From positions 1,860,001 to 1,924,000 of the forward strand of contig NZ_CP033460.1 in assembly GCF_003718735.1 (NCBI RefSeq): a stretch of DNA of 64,000 bases, given 5' to 3'. Under the pieces are notes generated by a model that saw nothing but the letters and a program-made list of their open reading frames with translations, was not told the origin of the DNA and ran no database searches. Origin of the DNA: Staphylococcus debuckii (GTDB taxonomy: Bacteria > Bacillota > Bacilli > Staphylococcales > Staphylococcaceae). The position numbers and the translations under genes are program-made. Positions 60,569 to 64,000 of the stretch are shown here, piece after piece (positions within the stretch are counted from its first letter, which is position 1; each line of letters opens with the position of its first letter).

Positions 60569-61552
60569 ATGGATACTGGAACACATATAGTTATGGGTAT
60601 CAGCCTCACAGCTTTAGCGATGCATGACCCATCTATGTCAGGTCATTTTGGAGTGGCCGCAACCACATTAATTGCCAGTTCACTAATTCCTGACAGCGAT
60701 ACTGTATTAAAACTCAAAAATAACGCTGCCTATATATCTAATCATAGAGGAATTACACATTCAATCCCTTTCACAATACTATGGCCAATTTTAATTACTT
60801 TATTAGTATTTACCTTTTCGCAAGGTATCAACCCTCTGCATATTTGGCTTTGGGCACAATTAGGAGTGTTTCTTCATGTCTTCGTAGATATTTTCAACTC
60901 CTATGGTACACAAGCATTGCGGCCGTTTTCGAATAAGTGGATTCAACTGAGTGTTATCAATACATTTGACCCTTATATCTTTATCTTATGGTGTCTCGGT
61001 ATTGTACTGTGGGCTTTCGGTTTAAATGCATATGCGGTGTTTATTCCGATTTTTGTAATTCTTTTCTTTTATTATGTGGTCCGCTTTATTTTTCGCTCTG
61101 CGATTAAAAAGCAAGTACTGCGTATGGTCAGCAGCCAAGACAAAGCACATTTAGTTAAAGTCTTTGTTGCTCCGACCATTAAATTTATGGAATGGCGCGT
61201 AGCTGTGCAAACAGCTACACATGATTATGTCGGAAAAAGTTACGGCAGAAATATTGTCTTTGCTGATAAAGTAAAGCGTCAAGAATTCCCGGATGAAGCA
61301 TTAATGGCTGCGCTAAGAAAAGACCCTAACATCAAAGCCTTTTTAAACTTCTCCTCGATTTATCGTTGGGATGCTAAGCAGCTGAGTGATAACATCTACG
61401 AAGTAAGATTTATTGATTTGAGATATCTCAAAAATGATCATTATTCATTTGTGGCAATTGCACATTTAGATCAAGAGATGCATATAACTCATTCTTATAC
61501 AGGTTGGGTGTTCAGTGAACAGAAACTAATGAAAAAACTTTATGCACATTAA
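60569..61552 (+). CDS. metal-dependent hydrolase-like membrane protein (YfhP/DUF457)
   Basis: 327 residues: the family start MDTGTHIVMGISLTALAMHD, SSLIPDSDTVLKL, NHRGITHSIPF and LGVFLHVFVDIFNSYGTQAL, with His/Asp residues typical of YdjM/YfhP inner-membrane hydrolases, four helices, and a C-terminal soluble domain. B. subtilis YfhP lies next to mutY too. Substrate unknown. Weak ribosome site. TATAAT at 60530-60535 is its likely -10. Confidence 0.85.
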   Translation: MDTGTHIVMGISLTALAMHDPSMSGHFGVAATTLIASSLIPDSDTVLKLKNNAAYISNHRGITHSIPFTILWPILITLLVFTFSQGINPLHIWLWAQLGVFLHVFVDIFNSYGTQALRPFSNKWIQLSVINTFDPYIFILWCLGIVLWAFGLNAYAVFIPIFVILFFYYVVRFIFRSAIKKQVLRMVSSQDKAHLVKVFVAPTIKFMEWRVAVQTATHDYVGKSYGRNIVFADKVKRQEFPDEALMAALRKDPNIKAFLNFSSIYRWDAKQLSDNIYEVRFIDLRYLKNDHYSFVAIAHLDQEMHITHSYTGWVFSEQKLMKKLYAH

Positions 61553-61560
61553 CTGGTTCA

Positions 61561-61605
61561 ACAAATTGGGCTGGGACATTAATTTGTCCCAGCCCAATTT
61601 TTCAA
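61561..61605. terminator. bidirectional terminator
   Basis: Perfect 16-base stem AAATTGGGCTGGGACA with TGTCCCAGCCCAATTT, 6-base loop. Confidence 0.93.
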
Positions 61606-62453
61606 TCTGTAATATTTGTAGATTTTACTTTTTCAGGTTCTGCAGTATTTTTCAAATGGATAGAACGCGTGCGTGTCATTCTGAATTTCTCGTAAGCAAT
61701 ATATGGTCGGAAAATATACAGTAATAATGCAGCGATACCAATCCAAACCAAGAAATAAAAATGATATGGTAAATTGCCTAAACTATTAATTCCTATAATT
61801 ACCGCTTCTTCTATTCCTGAAACCAAGTAGAACAATGGATTCAACATAAGAATATGCATCACTAATGAAGGTTTTTCAGATGGTATATACAGAATCGGTA
61901 CCGTAACAACCATTAAAGCGAACACAATATATAAAGTGATATCAAATATACGATAATGGCTAATCATCCGGATTAAGCCCAATACTTGCGATGTAAGTAT
62001 GATAAAGATATTCCACATTATCCAGTAAAAGGCGAGTGCTATAAATGAACTATCTAAGTTCACTGGTTTGACTACCACCACAATACTGATAGAAATAATC
62101 ATACCTATTGAGAATATCAGCGTATAAATAATTGTTTTGAATGAAGCTGGATAATCGAAATTTTTATATTCAAAGTAATCTCTGCGATAACGCATGGTGT
62201 TGAAATAAAGTGTGACGAGTGTCCAAATAAGTGTAATCAATCCGATGTATCGATAGTACCAAATGGCTTGCGTCTCTTCGGTAGTTTTACTCGCTTTAAA
62301 ACCAATCAACATAGCAACCAACAAAATAACCGATGTTGCTAAAGGAATGACTAACCATTTCCAGTTTCTTTTTAAACTGACGCTTAGATGTCTCAATAAT
62401 TGCGGTAAGCTGTGGTAAAAGTTAATTGTATTATTAATCATTTTATCTATCAT
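61602..62453 (-). CDS. TagG-like ABC transporter permease
   Basis: 283 residues with six helices (about 34-52, 66-86, 108-128, 140-160, 178-198, 228-250), ABC2-type layout, C-terminal FRPYIAYEKFRMTRTRS. Size and partner (a TagH-length ATPase protein 10 bases upstream) fit the polysaccharide/teichoic-acid export class. It is not the main TarG, which lies elsewhere in staphylococci; probably a paralogue. Substrate unknown. Confidence 0.7.
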   Translation of the reverse strand: MIDKMINNTINFYHSLPQLLRHLSVSLKRNWKWLVIPLATSVILLVAMLIGFKASKTTEETQAIWYYRYIGLITLIWTLVTLYFNTMRYRRDYFEYKNFDYPASFKTIIYTLIFSIGMIISISIVVVVKPVNLDSSFIALAFYWIMWNIFIILTSQVLGLIRMISHYRIFDITLYIVFALMVVTVPILYIPSEKPSLVMHILMLNPLFYLVSGIEEAVIIGINSLGNLPYHFYFLVWIGIAALLLYIFRPYIAYEKFRMTRTRSIHLKNTAEPEKVKSTNITD

Positions 62454-62463
62454 AACGCTTCAC

Positions 62464-63990
62464 CTACAATTCTATATAAATCCATTTATTATTTTTCATA
62501 TCAGCCACAAAATAGCCTTTACCTGACTTGCAAATCCAAAAATCATTTTGAACATTAAATTCCTTTTTGAATTTATCTTTGTTCACCATTGGATAAACAA
62601 AGCCGGTTAAATGTTTCGAATCACTATAAAGCATGCTGACTGGCTGTTGTGTGACTTGCTCAACAAAGCGGTTTTCATTTTCAGGTACTAAAGATTTTTC
62701 GGCTTTATTTTTAGACTGACCTAAATGACTGTTGTAGAAATCAATATAATTAATATAATTCGATTTCATATATTTTTCTAAGCTGTCTTTACTATGTGTT
62801 TCATATAAACCAGCGGGATTAAAGTAGCGAATATCCCCTTTTTTCGTGATGTAATTATGATCGTCTACTACAATACGATATTTATTATCATTTTCACCCG
62901 TAATCGTTAACAAAGCGTATCTTGGAATTTTCAATTCATTGTTTCCGTTCTCAGCTTTAACTTTGAGTTCTGACTCAGTCACTATGCCATATGACAGCTT
63001 ATCTTCAAACGTTTGCTTTTTATTTGCTTGCAACTTGGTTTGTTCAGCATTCTGAGAGAAATGTACAATACCTTGATTAGTAAATAATAGCGCTGCCGTA
63101 ATAATGAAACCGATTGCTAATGCAATACTCCAACCAATGATTCTAGATAGAAATTGTGTCGGCTTTGCGTGTTTGTACCGTTCTACACGTCGGAAATTAT
63201 AAGACATCTCCGGTATGCGTGTACGTTTCTTTTTCCAATCGACATCAAAATTTTTCTTTTCCTCTTCAGTTTCTAAAGATTTTCTGTCATTTTCATGTTC
63301 TGTAAAGGCTGGAAGTACTCTGCTTAACGCCCCTTCCATACGCACTTGCCCATGTGAAATCCACACCGCATAATTGCTGACTTTGCGTATAACATCTAAA
63401 TCATCATCAATCGTGATAAGCGTCAAATCGTTATCAATATAGTCATCCGACAACTCTGAAGCACGCTCTAGGAAAGTTTCATCTAAACAATGAAGCACAT
63501 GATTAAAAATGATAATACCTGCTTTTGAGCTACGGGCTAAACTGAAAATCAATTGTGCATATTGGCGATCTGATAATCTAAACACCGAGGTTTCTTTTAA
63601 ATCATAAAGCCCTGCATATCGGATAATTTGTTCTGTTTTATGATTAGATTCTTTATATGTAAATAGTTCTGCTGCATTTTGAACATAAGCTTCAACAGAT
63701 TCCTCATGCAAATGTTTATCTTCCAAATCCCCGAAAAATAAACTGCCTGAACGACTTATGCGTCCCTTATCAGGTACAACTTCCCCAGCTAAGATTCTGC
63801 CTATAAGTGTTTTAGATGCACCAGGTTCTCCAATAACACCTAATGACTCACCTTGATACAGATAGAGTGACACATTGTTCAACTCAATATCTTCAGCATC
63901 ATAACCATAAGGCAAATACCATTTTTTTCGATTCTTTTTGCGATAGTAATGCGTAATATTCAGTAACTTTAATACAATTGAACTCGCCAT
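62464..63990 (-). CDS. TagH-like protein: degenerate ABC ATPase + membrane helix + extracytoplasmic domain
   Basis: 508 residues. Residues 35-235 have the ABC ATPase fold, but the key motifs are altered: Walker A GEPGASKT (54-61, no Gly before Lys), signature LSDRQ (139-143), Walker B IIIFNH (159-164, Asp/Glu lost), switch region TIDDD (193-197, no His). A basic linker precedes one helix (285-304) and a ~200-residue external domain ending WICKSGKGYFVADMKNNKWI. The layout equals B. subtilis TagH (ATPase, helix, external domain). It may hydrolyse ATP poorly or act structurally. Upstream region lies outside the window. Confidence 0.75.
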   Translation of the reverse strand: MASSIVLKLLNITHYYRKKNRKKWYLPYGYDAEDIELNNVSLYLYQGESLGVIGEPGASKTLIGRILAGEVVPDKGRISRSGSLFFGDLEDKHLHEESVEAYVQNAAELFTYKESNHKTEQIIRYAGLYDLKETSVFRLSDRQYAQLIFSLARSSKAGIIIFNHVLHCLDETFLERASELSDDYIDNDLTLITIDDDLDVIRKVSNYAVWISHGQVRMEGALSRVLPAFTEHENDRKSLETEEEKKNFDVDWKKKRTRIPEMSYNFRRVERYKHAKPTQFLSRIIGWSIALAIGFIITAALLFTNQGIVHFSQNAEQTKLQANKKQTFEDKLSYGIVTESELKVKAENGNNELKIPRYALLTITGENDNKYRIVVDDHNYITKKGDIRYFNPAGLYETHSKDSLEKYMKSNYINYIDFYNSHLGQSKNKAEKSLVPENENRFVEQVTQQPVSMLYSDSKHLTGFVYPMVNKDKFKKEFNVQNDFWICKSGKGYFVADMKNNKWIYIEL

Positions 63991-64000
63991 ATCTGCTTAC

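Overview
The window is chromosomal DNA of a low-GC Firmicute, almost certainly a Staphylococcus. The evidence is gene content and order: menE-menC, hemE-hemH-hemY beside traP, ecsAB-hit-prsA-yhaMNO, airSR, fumC, perR-bcp-gsaB and a Sav1866-type exporter, all encoding proteins that read like their S. aureus counterparts. It also has tRNA-Gly genes of the kind staphylococci use for cell-wall pentaglycine. A complete de novo NAD locus (nadB-nadC-nadA with its own cysteine desulfurase and NiaR regulator) is, to my knowledge, missing from S. aureus but present in the S. simulans/S. carnosus group, so a species of that group is my inference.

Layout. 1-4.2 kb: menaquinone genes menE-menC, two membrane proteins, and a MarR-regulated two-gene operon under a perfect 24-bp palindrome. 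4.3-5.7 kb: remnant of an alcohol dehydrogenase, a small array of hairpin repeats, and eight tRNAs on the minus strand. 6-12.1 kb: a methyltransferase, then the NAD locus, where nifS-niaR diverge from nadBCA over a 101-bp control region. 12.2-16.6 kb: a hydrolase-like protein lacking its serine, then the heme operon hemE-hemH-hemY; hemY (hemG) is frameshifted at an A6 run near its start. 16.9-30.2 kb: traP, ecsAB, hit, a YtxH-like protein, a DUF3267 protein, prsA, yhaM-yhaN-yhaO, yheA, yheB and an XRE regulator. 30.6-43.1 kb: a dicarboxylate/glutamate symporter, the oxygen/redox-sensing AirSR pair, a pseudouridine synthase, fumC, a NagB-like protein, trmL, queG, a polar amino-acid ABC transporter and a PfoR-like EIIC protein. 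43.4-44.0 kb: an unrecognised coiled-coil membrane protein and a 25-codon ORF.

44.1-51.9 kb is one minus-strand rRNA/tRNA operon: two sigma-A promoters, 16S, tRNA-Ile, tRNA-Ala, 23S, 5S and 25 tRNAs, including four tandem non-canonical tRNA-Gly(TCC) genes. 52.3-64 kb: perR with a PerR box, a 2-hydroxyacid dehydrogenase, bcp, glutamate-1-semialdehyde aminotransferase (gsaB), an aromatic-acid-exporter-like protein, a Sav1866-type exporter, the Ntdp phosphatase, mutY, a YfhP-like membrane protein, and a TagGH-like ABC pair whose ATPase half has lost its catalytic motifs.

Most of the window is core housekeeping. I see no prophage, insertion sequence, CRISPR array or clear new defence or metabolic system. 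The observations most worth following are the hemY frameshift, the four tandem wall-type tRNA-Gly genes, the degenerate TagH-like ATPase, the repeat families around 4.5 and 34.8 kb, the MarR palindrome, and the orphan coiled-coil gene at 43.4 kb.
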